Part shown: positions 1 through 12,369 of the stretch, piece by piece
Layout of the letters: each line of letters begins with the position of its first letter
Numbering within the stretch: the first letter of the stretch is position 1
Assembly (NCBI GenBank): GCA_963920665.1
Contig: OY987264.1
Location: 35,630,906-35,694,905 of the forward strand
Origin: Straminergon stramineum
Taxonomy: Eukaryota; Streptophyta; Bryopsida; Hypnales; Calliergonaceae
DNA: 64,000 bases
Reading direction: 5' to 3'
The notes under the pieces: model-generated
Told to the model about the DNA's origin: nothing
What the model saw: only the letters and a program-made list of their open reading frames with translations
Database searches by the model: none
Translations under genes and position numbers: made by a program

Positions 1-1715
1 TAGTATGTGCGTTGAAGACACAATTTTCTATACAAATTGCCCTTGTAGCATGATTCCTATTTCTTATTGGCACTACATAAGAATCTAGACATTCTTGTTT
101 CAGTGCATAGGTTGTAATATGTAGAAAAGTGGCAAATAGTAGCAAGTTTGAAGGACCAACTATAAAAAATTGTAGGAAAGTACAACCTCAATATATCCTT
201 CAAGACAATTCATGTACCAAATTAGGTATGGTATGTTGGGGTCACCTACACATCACTCATATTGTGCCAATCTTCACCCTTGTTGACCTTCACCTCACCT
301 TCGCCCAACCACTGTACAAGATGTCCCAAAACTCACTCAATTCACCATTGCTAAAATCTGACAATGGAATTATGCACAAATGGTCCAAAATTGGTGTGTA
401 ACTTCCATAATTTCAACAACACTCCAAAGTTGTGATAAAAGCTAGCCAAAATAAAATCATCTTCGAAGATGCAATTAAGGCAAGTCTCTTGTGCAAAATG
501 GTACTCCGCCAAACAGAGTGCACTACATTCCACTTGCATAGTCACCAATCTATGCTACTATTTGCTAACACTACCCACCTGCAGTATTGAGCGCAATCGA
601 CTTACTCAACCTCCACATGGTAAATCCACTCATCCTAGGGATCTATATGTGTTGCCAACCCCCGCAAAACACAAAGAATCATATGGTCAATGGGAATAGC
701 CTTTATGTGCTCACCCCTACCCATGTCACTACCATCAGTAGATGAATCCATCAAGGGCGCAAGCAAATCCTATAATAAAAGCTAGGAGATTTACCTCCCC
801 TTGCCTAAAGACACCCTAAGCTTACTAAGAATGTCACTGGAAGGAAGAGTTGTGGGGACACATAGTAGAACACCAAACAAATTCTCTACACTCAAGCTTA
901 GAGGTTTCAAAAACAAGTCACCTCAAGACACCCTAAGCACACTCGGAACAGCAACAATAGAATTGCTATGTATGTAGTTGTCACCATCACATTCCTTACA
1001 ACATTCCAAGCATTGAAGCTCCACAATCCCCACACAATGCGTCCCATTCTCCAAGGTCACAAAAAATGATTAGAAGTTGCAACGCTAGAATTAACATCCA
1101 TGCTGTGAGTCTTAAACTTGAAAATCCTACAAACAAGCTAGGTGCACAAGGAGAGAGACAAACTACCCTACCTGCTTCAAACAAATAACATCATCTCTAA
1201 TTTCATCCATTTTGTTTGACCATTACCAAAGAATTTTCATCCATTGAAGTAATTTAGCAGACCCATAATTGAGCCTCAACCTCGAAGCCTACACAATAAA
1301 TTTCTAGTCATCATATCTTTGAGGCTATCTTAGAATAAATTATCATAAATATGAGGTATTATTCATACATGTACCTTATTTCTAAGTGAATGTCCATTAA
1401 TTTGTACACCATATATATTACCTCTAAGTTTTTTCTCATTTTTAGAGACCGTGAATTTATACCTCCCTATATTATGCCGCATTTTGTTTGATAAAAAAAT
1501 CTATGTGACCTCTCTGGATTATATGTAAATTCAACTAGGACTACAATTTGTTTATTGGTCAAACACTACTTTAAGAATTTGAGTGTTTTTTCTATAAGCC
1601 ACCATTAAGTCTCTCTATTACTATCACTCAAAATATTACAATCATTGGTCATGCATGCTTGCCACGCACTATATGACAAATAGATAGAATATGCTATGTT
1701 GCCGATCAAAATTGG
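1..1715. other. Intergenic, nothing recognised
   Basis: AT-rich DNA with only short open frames. I recognise no conserved protein motif, RNA gene or bounded element. It is probably old repeat-derived sequence. Confidence 0.4.
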
Positions 1716-2190
1716 AAATCTCACCTACTCAAACTCCATTATTGGATGTGACCACCCAAATCTTCCTCCCAAGAGATGTCACAATCACATTTCAATGACT
1801 CCATTTTGTTTGTCTACAACTTTTTTTTAATATATTTGATTCAATTCCACAATCGTGCCTACTCAAACTCCATTATTGAATATGACCACCTAAGTCTTCC
1901 TTACAAGTGTTGTCTCAACCACCTTATGATAGCTCTAATTTGTCTATCTACAATATCTTCATTACATTTGATTCGATTAGAAGATCTTGCATACATGAAT
2001 TCTATTATTGAATATAACCACCCACATCCTTCTTACATCTTCATTACATTTGATTCAATTAGAAGATCTCGCATACATGAATTCTATTATTGAATATAAC
2101 CACCCACATCCTTCTCACAAGAGATGTCCCAACCACCTTATGATAGCTCAATTTTATTTGTCCACAATCTCTTTATTGTATTTGTTCTTC
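1716..2190. repeat. Imperfect tandem repeat array (about 75-130 bp units)
   Basis: The phrases CTCAAACTCCATTATTG, ATATAACCACCCACATCCTT, CAACCACCTTATGATAGCTC and TTCATTACATTTGATTC recur in the same order. There is one short unit (about 75 bp, two nearly identical copies around 1,960-2,110) and longer units of about 130 bp on either side. The open frames here are produced by the repetition and are unlikely to be translated. Confidence 0.75.
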
Positions 2191-2219
2191 TTAATCATTC
2201 AACGAAGAATCTTTTAACA

Positions 2220-3478
2220 TAAGGTTTGTAAAACGTTGCTAACCTCTTAGTTCTTGAACTAAAAATATACAAGATTTATTTAAAGATATTAATAATTATG
2301 GTACTCCAAAATGATATGCAAAAATTATTGAATGTAATGAAGTGAAGCGTGTATTTCTTAATAATGTAGCAAATTAATATGAAATTCCTACTTTTGTCTA
2401 GTTTATACCTATTCTCTTATTATATACTAGTTTGAAGTACTATCATATTTGAAGAAATGCAATTCTAGAAATTCCATGTACAAACATTGGGACAAAGACA
2501 TGAATACAACTTAAATTGATTGTTTTCATATTAAAAATAATTCAATATTATGATTTGATTTTTCAAATGAAGAATACGTACTTCATTTTTAATTAAAGTT
2601 TTTTTTGGGAAGAATTAATTAATTTTCTATGCAAATTGGAAGAATAAAAACATGGATGATAAGAATAATATTAATTATTACATGAGAACATTGTGGCCAT
2701 TTTGACTTGTCTTTGTATAACCCATGATGTCAAATCCAAACCTTAAGAAAATGGATATACATAGAAAAACATATACATTTGGAAGGTCCATAATTGTGAG
2801 GTTCAAAATCTTCACCAAATAAATTTCCACAATTTCTGTTAACCTTTTAAGGATAGTAAACTCCCACATAACTTTTCAAAGGCTTAGTTAGGATTATACA
2901 AAGTCATTTTTGAAAGTTATTATGACGCTTCAGATGCACATTGTACAAGATTAATCTTGAAATGTTGTTGAAGATCCAAAACATCTTTTGGATGACTTCA
3001 CCTAAGACTATAGGATGGAAAAATGATTTAATTCAATTTTCTTTTTGGAAGTTGCTTGAGTACATTTTTAGTGAATAGTATTGCAAATCCCCTCATTCTA
3101 GCATTATTCAATTTTCTAACAAGGAAAATATTTCACCGAAAGATCACTTTCTAGAGTATTTTAGCCCATTCTTACTATTTATACTTGATCTGAATTTGAA
3201 TTATGAAATAGAGCTTGTCAAATGTAGTTTGAACACCAATTGGAATTTTTTTAAATTAATAAATTTCAATATATTATAGCAATATGAACTTTGAACCTAT
3301 AACAAAGTGTTTTTGTTTTTGTTTTTGTTTTTTGTTTTTGTTTTTATATTTTAGAGTGATACAATAACTTTGGTTATACCATAATATTATACACTACAAT
3401 ATACATCTATGATGAATATACCATTTAAATAAATATATTCTATATTTGATATGAATTTTCTTCATTTTTTTGGAATCC
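2220..3478. other. AT-rich intergenic DNA
   Basis: No gene recognised. It contains a (TTTTTG)n-like simple repeat at about 3,309-3,346. Confidence 0.4.
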
Positions 3479-3815
3479 TTAAAGGATGCAACCCCCCATG
3501 ATCAAGGTAGTCACTAAAATTGCTCCATTATTAGACCAATAGGTACATTTTTGTTTCTACAAAGAATGAACAATGACATCATCCATTGACCACTTTTTAG
3601 CCCAACATCCGTCAAGGGCTAAAAAGTTCATAGTAATTTCTAGTTTTTTAAAAAAGAATTTGAAAATTTTATAAATTATAGTAGATATATGATTTTATCT
3701 TTGAAAAATAAAGATAAAATTCTTCATTCATATCTACATACAAAATAAAAGCACATAGACTGATGGACATTGAGGCTTGAAATTAGTGGTCATGGACCCA
3801 TCCTTCTAGGGTTAA
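3479..3815. mobile_element. TTAA-type inverted-repeat element, deletion derivative
   Basis: One end has TTAA at 3,812-3,815, and read inward from there it begins CCCTAGAAGGATGGG. The other end (3,479 on) reads TTAAAGGATGCAACC, a decayed version of the same terminus. The right part is an inverted homologue of the start of the element at 41,553, and the left part is homologous to the small element at 42,287. It is therefore an internally deleted member of the TTAA-flanked family in this window. No transposase is present. Confidence 0.55.
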
Positions 3816-4009
3816 GTAATTAGGTAATAATATTTGAAATTCAAATCATCCATAGTCTATTTGTATAGTTTACTACAACTCTTCATCTAAAGGACTCACC
3901 AACAACTCCATCTTCAGACTCCACCTAAGTCCTCATCTCTTCCCACAACACATGATAGTCTCTTCAAATATCAATACTCTATTGTGCATTTGAAGAACTT
4001 GCTCTATCT

Positions 4010-4290
4010 CCTACGCTAAGGACCACTTCACACTACAACCAAAGATCGAGAGTTCGTTGTTTTCCACCAATCAAATTTCCTGAAACTAGGAATTCGGCCT
4101 CTTGACCTTTCATGCACTAGGAGGCACAATCCAAAGTCCGTTGTCCTCCAAACTACCTATATGGCAACGGACTCTCAATCACAGTTTTGGTCAGCTAGAA
4201 ATGAAGACCCAAACTATGCTTGAGAGTCCGTCAAATGTATTTCATAAAAAAATAAAAAACTGACAAGATCTCAACCATTAAATTGGACTA
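4010..4290. repeat. Direct repeat, left copy (partner 5,805-6,075)
   Basis: About 280 bp matching 5,805-6,075 in the same orientation. Shared landmarks in order are GGNCCACTTCAC, CCAATCA.ATTTC, GGCCTCT..ACC, GCGATGGACTCTC-like and ACAAGATCTCAA.CATTA. The two copies bracket the GC-richer island at 4.57-5.67 kb. I see no TG...CA ends, so they are not obviously LTRs. Confidence 0.65.
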
Positions 4291-4569
4291 GAAGGGTTGT
4301 TTCACAGTAGTAGGTACTAAGTAGGTAGAATGCTCCTTCCTCTCTCAAAGCCCTTCCATTTATGCTCACTTCTCACTTGGAAAAATTCTTTTTGCTGAGT
4401 CCACTGACCAACACTGATTAATCTTAAATAGATTGATAGTGAATTTCATTAAAATGGGGGTATTATGGTAAAATGGCGCAACATTCCATTAAAACGGCAC
4501 AAAATATGTTAAAAATTGCACGACATTCCATTAAAATGACATGGAATACATGAGAAATGGCGGAATAAT

Positions 4570-5670
4570 ACCGCCATTTTAATGAGATTCACCATATTGC
4601 CTCTGGTTAGCAAGAACGACGATTGCTGGTGCTGGACTTCCATGTCTTCCACACTGCAGGGACGAGTTTGAAGGTGCGTCGCCACCAAACCTCGAAGGTT
4701 TTGTGCAAGTTGGAGCAGTCGTCTTCGGAGCTCGAGAATCGATCGAACCACGGCAGAATGCAGGATGCGCTGCTGCTGCTTCAATGGGAGCGTCAGATCG
4801 AATGGTTTGGCTGATACCTTCCTCTACCACCTGCAGGAGTTTCCATTCAATTAGCAAGTGCTGTGAAAATGGGAAGGAGTCAGTACAAGAGTAAGTAGCG
4901 GTTGCCACACATCTTCCATTACTTTGCAATGAGTTTGTGGTGGTTCCGTATTATGCCTCGCATGTACTCATGGTCTACTGCAAAACCATTGCAAAAATGA
5001 TGCAAACCCTGTGCAAAAGTCTTAGGCACGGAACCGACGCATATCTATATCTAATCTGTTGCGAAAACTATTGCAATCTCAAGTGGTTGCAAATACATTG
5101 CATAATGTTGTACTAAATCATTGCAAAATTGTTAATAGATTTCTGATATTCCTTGCAAAACTGCTGCAAAAACTATTTCAATCTGAGTCTTCGGTACAAG
5201 TTGTGGAGCTGTTCAATCGTGGAATCTAAACGTTTCCTGATGTTTCAGGAAGAAAAACATCTGCATTTAATTAGGTTTGGTAATTGGGAAATTACTGATT
5301 TGCTGAATTTATTAGACTTACCTATATGACCAAGTTGCGGGAGCACCATTGCATCCATGCAAAATCGTCCACGAGGGGCTACAACCACGTTAAGAGTAGG
5401 AGGGATCTCACGTACTTGGGTGACTGAACCATCCATTATGTGCACATGTATGTATACTGAGTGAGGCTGAGAGAATTCTGTTTTTGAATTGGGAGAACTT
5501 GCAACCCACGCATTTTGCATTGAGCATAGTTCCTATTTTTGAAATGGTTGAGACTTCATTTCTCTCCGACCCTTGTCATCAGTCCCTGGAATTCATAATA
5601 ACCAACATGCCAACATCACCGAGCTTCAGGCACTTCATTAGACAACAAATGTTCCTTTGGAGAATTTGAG
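4570..5670 (-). other. GC-richer island with exon-like segments, unidentified
   Basis: Base composition rises sharply against the AT-rich flanks. On the minus strand, about 5,325-5,510 is an open segment containing the residues VREIPPTLNVVVAPRGRF, and it ends at a good donor (ATAG/GTAAGT). A second open block lies at about 4,600-4,840 on the minus strand, after a CTCCTGCAG acceptor-like site. The two could be exons of one gene or gene fragment. I do not recognise the family, and frames are not continuous across the island, so it may be a captured or decayed fragment. Confidence 0.35.
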
Positions 5671-5804
5671 GGACGTTTTTCTAAACCATGCAAATACAAA
5701 TCCGACAAGTGTGGCACAATATAATTTCATTTCCTTTCCTTTAAAGAAAAAGAATTAGAACCCAACACAAAGAAACTCAAAATTTATGAAGTTGCCTTTG
5801 CTTG

Positions 5805-6075
5805 TGAAAGTTAGGGCCACTTCACCCTACGGCACAAGGTCAAGAGTCCTTTGGTTTTAGCCAATCAGATTTCAAGAAACCATGAATTTGGCCTCTCAAC
5901 CCTTCACACTATGTAGCACAAGCCAAAGTCATCAAATGTTTAGATGGCGATGGACTCTCGACTAGAGTTTGGGTTGAGCAAAAATGGAGACCACAACTCA
6001 TGTTGGGAGGCCATGGGAGTTTTTTCATTAAAAAACAAAATCTAACAAGATCTCAATCATTAGATTGGCATAGGC
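5805..6075. repeat. Direct repeat, right copy (partner 4,010-4,290)
   Basis: Same orientation as 4,010-4,290, about 75-80 percent similar by eye. It runs directly into the 83-bp tandem array at 6,075-6,290, which has reused the phrases CTTCACACTA and GAGGCCA from this repeat. Confidence 0.6.
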
Positions 6076-6290
6076 TTGGACTTTGGGCTTGGTCGTGGGA
6101 GGCTTCACACTATGGCCATCCCCATCAAGAGGCCACAAGAGTTCATTGCTAAGGTTTGGACCTTTTGGACTTGGCCTTTGGAGACTTCACACTAAGGCCA
6201 TCTAAGTTGAGAGGCCATGGGAGTTCATTGCCATGGGTTTGGACTTTGGACTTGGCCTTTGGAGGCTTCACACTATGGCCGGCCAAAGGC
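6075..6290. repeat. Tandem repeat, about 83 bp, nearly 3 units
   Basis: Each unit carries GGTTTGGAC, TTGGCCTTTGGAGGCTTC, ACACTATGGCC, AAGTTGAGAGGCC and GGGAGTTCATTGC. The last unit is cut off near GGCCGGCC. Confidence 0.75.
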
Positions 6291-6980
6291 TTTAAATCCT
6301 ATTTTATATTGCCTTTTAATAGCCCATTTCTTTAGACTCTCAACAAAGTTTGGATCATTCACTCCCACAGCCTCTCGACTTGGACGGCCATAGTGTAAAG
6401 AAGCCCTTAGTAATCCTCATGTAATCTTGCAGTAAATCATGCTTATCCTAATTTACCAAACTCATTAAGCTTGGCATAGGAAGGTTAAAATCAAAGTACT
6501 TCCTAGTCATGAAGTCTGAGCACGTGGCCATCTTCATTGGATTCAGATAATCAATTGAATTATGACATTGAGTGGAACTGCAGATCAATGGTTTACCAAA
6601 AAACAAGTGAAAATAAGAAAACCTAACTTAGGCAATACATAAAGTGATCACTCATACAAAAACCAACTGCATGAATTAGTAGCCGAGCTAGACAAAGACG
6701 GATCAGTACATTTTTCTTTCTTAACACATATCACCAGAGTGGTACTGTCAAACTACCTCCATTTCAGAAAGCAAAGACTAAAAGAGGCTGAACGTGGCTC
6801 CATCATAACATTATCAAACAAGTCCAACTCTCCTCACAACAATGGATAGATCCACGAAATCTCACAATTGTCAAACTCTTAACTTTAAGCAAATAGAGAT
6901 CAAAATTTGGAACGTATCAGAGCTACATATGCTCACCCAAAACAACTCATTTGCTTGGGTTAATAACGTTAATGATACAG
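6291..6980. other. Intergenic, nothing recognised
   Basis: AT-rich sequence without a recognisable gene or bounded element. Confidence 0.35.
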
Positions 6981-6984
6981 CAAG

Positions 6985-7273
6985 CACAAAAATCGTGCAA
7001 GTGGGTACGAGCTGAATTAGTACATTTGGTGACGGCTTGCAAAAGGCGAACGAGGAGGTCCTCGGAGTTGGAGCTCTCAAGACCGGAGCAGCACTTCATC
7101 ACGTCGGCGGCCACGCCCACACTCTCCAACTGCAGCTGCCCCATGAGTGCCGTCACCTTCTCTTCCTCGTCGTCTGCCCAGGGCACGACCTCCAGATACT
7201 CCAGACATGAAAACGCGCCGCCCTCAAACATGATGTGCGCAGACAATTGCATCATCACAATGACGGCAAACAA
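6985..7273 (-). pseudogene. BTB/POZ (At1g63850-like) exon fossil
   Basis: The minus strand encodes an open segment with HIMFEGGAFSCLEYLE, then VVPWADDEEEKVTALM, then an Asn/Ser-rich stretch ending near EDLLVRLLQAVTK. From memory, the CLEYLE-VPW-(E/D)EEEKV block is typical of the plant BTB/POZ family that includes At1g63850 and At3g50780, just after the BTB core. Only this segment is visible; no BTB core, start or further exons were found within 1 kb. It is GC-rich against its surroundings, so it looks like a recently captured or recently orphaned piece. The family call is from recall, without an alignment. Confidence 0.5.
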
Positions 7274-7329
7274 ATGCTCACACTATTTCAGAGCGGTTTA
7301 TGGAGTTAGTAACGTGGATCTAGGCAAAA

Positions 7330-8500
7330 GTTGACTATGATTCCAATCCTAACACACTTGCTACCTCCATTCGTAACATGTTTGAACAGACTGTTTGCAT
7401 CACTTTAAACATGATTGAATAGGAGTGATTTTGCAGAGGGAAATATAGTTGTGGAGAGATCTTAGGGTAAAATAGCCAAATCTGTTGAACTTTTCTCCCT
7501 ACAAATGACTTTCTCTTGCAATTTCGAAGCGGGACGTTGTAGACCGTTAAATGATACTCCGGAGTAGTAGACAACAGACTAGTCCCACAACTTGCTAATT
7601 AGTCCAACCAAGTGTATGAAGAGATGATTTTATGGTTGGAAACAAAGGTTCAGTAAACTCCCTCATAAGTTTCATAAATCATTATCAGACAAAGTAAAAC
7701 ACTTCGATTTAATTCCCCGAAGATTCTTCATTAAATTGAAATGCATTCATCCCTCTCTAAATTTGCACTGCCTTCAGGGTTCCCGGATGCACTTCGACGT
7801 GTGAAATTTAATTGTCAAATCTCTATACAATATGCGAGATTCTGGGTATGTAGGGGGAATCTGCAATTACAGAATATACAATTGGAGAGTGTTGAACGTT
7901 ATCCGAAGCTGGGTTTCTTTACTCATTTTCCTCACTGGCATGGCTCAAAAATTTGATGGAAGCACACAGTCCTGGTGAATTTTGCATAAGATTTCGGTAC
8001 ACATGCTACAGTTTCTAGCAATTCACAACAAAGACTCACTGAAGTCTGGCAGTAATAATCAAAATTTCGTCCTTCAAACTCCTCTGAGTCTAAAAATTTG
8101 TCAAAACCTGGCGTACTTTAGCACCACAAACAGGAACAATCGAGTGAGAGTGCAGCTTGCAAACCTTGAGAATGCCCGGAATGGAACACACATATCCATG
8201 AGTAGATCATCGATGCAGGAACACTTGAACGAGTCGAGAGATGGTAATCATAGAAGTTCCGCATCACCGCATGAAGACACAGCAGATATCGCAAAAGTGA
8301 CAAAAACGGTCATTTTAGCCAAAGCCCCAACGCAGTGATGGAGGATTGCAAAATCTCGGATCGATTCAAAAATCAGCTGCCGACTGCAAGAAAACGGCTG
8401 TCCTTGACAATAGAACGTCCATTGGCTGGTCAGATGACCAAGTTAACCCGAGACTTTGCAACAAGGCAGCCCTCAGTTCGCTGGTGCATTGGCTAAAATA
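7330..8500 (-). other. ATG4-downstream block, repeated at 34,045-34,640
   Basis: From 7,775 (AGGGTTCCCGGATGCACTTC) to the ATG4 remnant this sequence matches 34,045-34,640 in the same orientation. It lies 3' of the ATG4 exons on the minus strand, so it should be 3' UTR and flank. In the second copy the block sits on the other side of the ATG4 N-terminal exon, so the order is permuted. The stretch 7,330-7,740 has no partner and no recognisable gene. Confidence 0.55.
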
Positions 8501-8519
8501 ACCGATTTGGCCACAAACT

Positions 8520-10679
8520 TTCTTCCGGACGACCCAGAAAGCCAAGAGCACTTGAACCGCCATTCGCTAGACAGAGATGATGCTCGACATCCTGAAAACA
8601 CAAAAGTCACTGGAGCTCTCACAGGCATTCAATGCGCAGCAAGTAGCAGTTAGGATTCAGGACCTTGGAGACTCCGCGCCCGTCTCCGGGTTAAGGACAG
8701 GAGAAAGCTAGAAATGCATCAGGAGCTACCTGCAATGATAGGAGCTCGTATCCAGATCAAGATTCTCCGGAGTTACTAGAATCACCTGCAAAGTAAGCAC
8801 TGGAATTCATCAAGTCTCGGTCTTTTACAGTGGCGTCCGAACTACCACATAAGTGCTGCTCATCAACACGTTAATGGATAAAGATTCTACTCGGCAAGGA
8901 CTGGAAGAGGATTCTGCAAAATAACTAGAGTCTCTACATAGATCTCGCAAAATTTACCTGTTTCGTGAGGGTCCAAGTACATCGCCTGATCATCTTGGAC
9001 ACCAACTAAGTACGTCGAAGCACCCGGCTTACCACCTGCAATACCAAGACTTTGAGGGAAAGCGAACGTCGCTCTCAGTGACGGTAAGTACCTGAATCAA
9101 CAAATTAAGTCTCCTATTCAGAGTTTACTAATTTCCTAAAACCTCTAATACATTGAAAGAAGAAACGGACCAGATTAAATAAATTGCTCTTGAACACAGC
9201 TTGGAAAATCACTCATTCAAGACAGAAAAACAAAAACGCAATCAAATCTGCTCAATATGGTGTCCTAACAATAGGGCCGACAAAGGTAACCCACATAAAA
9301 GGATCTGAAAAGTGAAAATTCTACAGTACAGTGATCCATCAACATTCAAACAGACCAATGCAACTAACCTGGGGTTCACTTTGTCAAGGCCAAGCACAAG
9401 AGGAACAAGCAACAACAGCGGGCTCCACTCTTCTGTAGGCTCTCCCCACTTAGAGCACAACAACGCCACATCTTCCACGCATAAGACTGGTGCACCACCT
9501 CTCTCACCCTCGGCTTCTCCAGAAACAACATAAACGGCAAAAGGTAATGCTCGCTTCGAACCAATCTTGTGGCTCTGATTTCGGTCCGCCTTAGCCAGCG
9601 CTTCCAGTGTCCTACAAAGAGCGTAAGGCCCAAGCCAAGACCCCGCAACCAAGCCAAACGGGGTACCCGCCTCCAGCAAATTGTGTATCGAGAAGGAGCA
9701 CGACTCAGAGTCACCAAAGCTTTGCAAGATTTGCAGGTACTCTTGCGAAGAGGGCTGAGCAACAGAAATTAACGGACCTTAGAACACGGCATAAGAACAA
9801 CATACAGCTTAGATTTGAACGTCCACCGTCAACACCACGGATTGAATTCCAGACAAAGACTTGCAAAAACACCAAAGGATCAAATGCGCAGCAGCAGCGT
9901 TGGAAATAAAACGAGAGAGACACCAACCTGTCCAGGATCCCGTCGCCATGACCGACCCAAACAGTGGCAAACAAGGGCCTGCATCACAGGCGCAAGTCAG
10001 ATAGTCCAGAAAACAGACAACAAGCAACACACTTTTGATTAAAAAAAAAAAGCAACCGATTCCATGTGGAAAAAAATTCAGCAGCGAATCACTGAAACAA
10101 GTTCAAGATCCGGCTGTTTAGAAGAGGAACGCAATGCATAGGACCTACTACAAATAGCCACATGGGTACCTGAGCTAAAAGCATCTGGCCGCTGCGTAAC
10201 ATGCATCCCCACCCTACATCGCTCGTCAATTTCGACTGGCCCACACATTCAAAATCTGCTGCAACAAATCAACAACAATCATTGAAGACGACTAACCAAG
10301 CTCTGGCTCATGCCCTAACAACAAAGATAAACGAAAAAGAGGACATATAACTGCTGTTCAAAAAAAGGTCGCATGTTACAGCGTGCCCTCACCCCGACAG
10401 CACCGCGGTCATTGCAGACACCAATTCATAGAAGCCAAAAGAAAAACAAACCTTTCCGATGCGTGATCCATATTTGGGAACTGAAATCAAGGAGAAACTC
10501 TTCAAAAGCTTGAGCCGACACAGCTTCATTGCTGGAATCAGCAGACACCTTGTAGCATAATCCCAAAACCCAAATCGCACTCCCCGACGACGCGTCGGCT
10601 GCTGTGTACCATCTGTGCCCCAGCAGACGCTCCTCACCACTCTCCTCACCACCTCCAGCACCCCTGCTTGTAGGACCAG
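8520..10679 (-). pseudogene. ATG4: ATG4 autophagy cysteine protease, C-terminus decayed
   Basis: ATG4 cleaves ATG8 precursors and removes lipid from ATG8-PE in autophagy. Six exons join in frame on the minus strand: 10,679(approx.)-10,452, 10,258-10,170, 9,978-9,928, 9,754-9,369, 9,091-8,958 and 8,799-8,730, all with GT/AG borders. Diagnostic pieces are SGSAIWVLGLCYKV, then [14 protein letters not shown] with the catalytic Cys, FSIHNLLEAG, AGSWLGPYALCR, LVPLVLGLDKVNPR, FPQSLGIAGGKPGASTYLVG and MYLDPHE with the catalytic Asp and His, ending DTSSYHC. The next conserved exon (PLSSMDPSLALGFYCR-like) is present near 8,520-8,590 only as a frameshifted relic: SSALGF can be read but frames break and stops intervene. 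The upstream start exon was not placed. This is either a recent pseudogene or a C-terminally truncated protease. A second, rearranged copy lies at 32.8-34.8 kb. Confidence 0.75.
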
Positions 10680-10699
10680 CTCAATAATGGAATAAAACA

Positions 10700-11350
10700 C
10701 CCACCGACCCTCCTTATCACTTTCTGCACTAGGCGGCTCTTAATATCGTGCTGAAGTTCGATCAATCCACCAAGTCGAGCACCCTGTCACTGCTCGAGTA
10801 AACCTCTTCTAACACCTCCTCTCTCAAGATGCACTCTCTTCCGCCGAGGGTTAACGTCTTGGCACAACCTCGCCGAAACTAGAATTTGGATTCTTGCTGT
10901 GACAAAACATGCACGAAAGAAACCAAAACTTCAAACCAGTGCTTTTCCCACACTCTCGTGCATGCTTAGGGAATCATTACATCATTAAAGCCCTAACTCC
11001 GCCATTTCAAGAAAAACGTAGCCAGAAATATCCAGATATTCAAGATTCTTTGCCTGTTCAGTCACAGAAAAGCTACAGTTGCTCTACGATAAGTGAAGGA
11101 CGCAAATCCTCGGTGGGAGGAAATGTCTAACCACCTCCGTATTTCAAAAATCGGCCAGCAAACAATACAGGATTAATAGCACTACTCGAGCGCAGGGCAT
11201 GGTCCAAGGCCACAGCATTTCACATAGAGCTCGAGAAGACCAAAGGAATCTACAATCCTTCCTACAAAGTAAAGCAGTCGATTCAAGCAGAAATGCAGTA
11301 ACAAGATTACGAATCGAAACCACACAATGAATTGCTCACCCAAGCCACCG
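10700..11350 (-). other. Presumed ATG4 upstream region (5' exon/UTR), duplicated at 33,365-34,020
   Basis: About 650 bp is strongly conserved with 33,365-34,020, including AACCCTCGGCGGAAGAG (minus-strand sense) and the block around 11,160-11,300. It lies directly upstream of the ATG4 N-terminal exon in both copies, so it should hold the promoter, 5' UTR and first coding exon. I could not fix a start codon because no frame is shared cleanly by both copies. Confidence 0.45.
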
Positions 11351-11509
11351 AGCGTCGTCCTCCAATCATGCTCTTCGCATGAAACCTTCCTTCACACCAT
11401 TGCAAGCTGCATAACTAAAAATGCAAACTATTTCAATTTCACTTTTTTTGCTTGTAAGATGCCGTGATCCTCTCCCCACGACTTGCCCAGCCAAGAACCA
11501 ATCCAAGCT

Positions 11510-12360
11510 CACCTATTACCAACCACTTCAGCATTCTGTGCATGATCTGGAGTACTAGACGGCAATGTTAAAGAGATAGAAATGATGGGCATTGTCAAAT
11601 TTTCATAATTTTTTTTCCTAAATTCAAATTTTTATGAATATTGGAAGCCAAAAGTTGGCTGGCATTCATCATCAACACGTAAGGTTAAACAACCCATTAT
11701 GGACCTTTTACCCATTGTGGACTCCTAAGAATGACCCCATTATGGGGTTTTTTAGTGATTGAGACTTGGGCCACATTCAATGTCTTAGTTAATTGGAATG
11801 GAGTACTTAGTGACCACAATAGGAACTTTCAGTTTTTTAGTGTTAGTCCATTGTAGAAAGTGCCTTTTTCAGGTCTTCTATATTAGAAAATATTGTAACT
11901 ACAATAGGTAAGTAAGATGAGTGTTATGGATCAGTTTTGGTTGGTTTTGGAGGTAGTCTACAGACTCTTTTAGGTTGTGATGGGCTAAACACTTCAAAAA
12001 TTCATAACAAATTCACACTTTGTCAAAAAAATATAGTTTCAAATGCTCTCACCATTTCTATCACTTGACTTTCTCTAGAAAAAAAAGGAGAAAATTTCAG
12101 AAATGACAAGAGGGCAAACCCCCCATTTGGTTCATAATAGGATGTTTTACTTTAGAGTCTTCCATAACTGCTCATTCAAAGACTAATTTGACTCTCAAAA
12201 CCAAGCACATGTGTCGTGACAATGATGGCTAGAAGATGGTCAAAAACCAAGAAATTAATATTTAGAAATCAATCATATCTCTGTTGAATTTTACAATACC
12301 TGTAGATTGTCCACAAGGCCTAGTTGGTAATGGATGGTTCTACCATAGTCTCACTTCAAA
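11510..12360. repeat. Dispersed repeat (partner 27,955-28,320), split by a MITE
   Basis: 11,510-11,680 and 12,155-12,360 together match 27,955-28,320 (shared AGCCAAAAGTTGGC, CTGCTCAT, GGCGGTTCTACCATA-like). The 471-bp difference is exactly the TA-flanked MITE at 11,682-12,152, so the partner copy serves as an empty site. Confidence 0.75.
11682..12152. mobile_element. 471-bp TA-flanked MITE, copy 1
   Basis: Terminal inverted repeats of about 23 bp (left AGGTTAAACAACCCATTATG, right end reversed AAGTAAAACATCCTATTATG) lie between TA dinucleotides at 11,680-11,681 and 12,153-12,154. Length and interior match the element at 40,808-41,279. A TA target points to the Tc1/mariner-like group. There is no coding capacity. 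Confidence 0.75.
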
Positions 12361-12369
12361 CTTTATGAA

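Noticed and set aside
1776..2217. Open frames of 105 and 69 codons
   Set aside because: Generated by the tandem repeat; no codon structure.
4010..6075. The 280-bp direct repeats as LTRs of one retrotransposon
   Set aside because: No TG...CA ends, no target duplication, no primer site or pol sequence between them.
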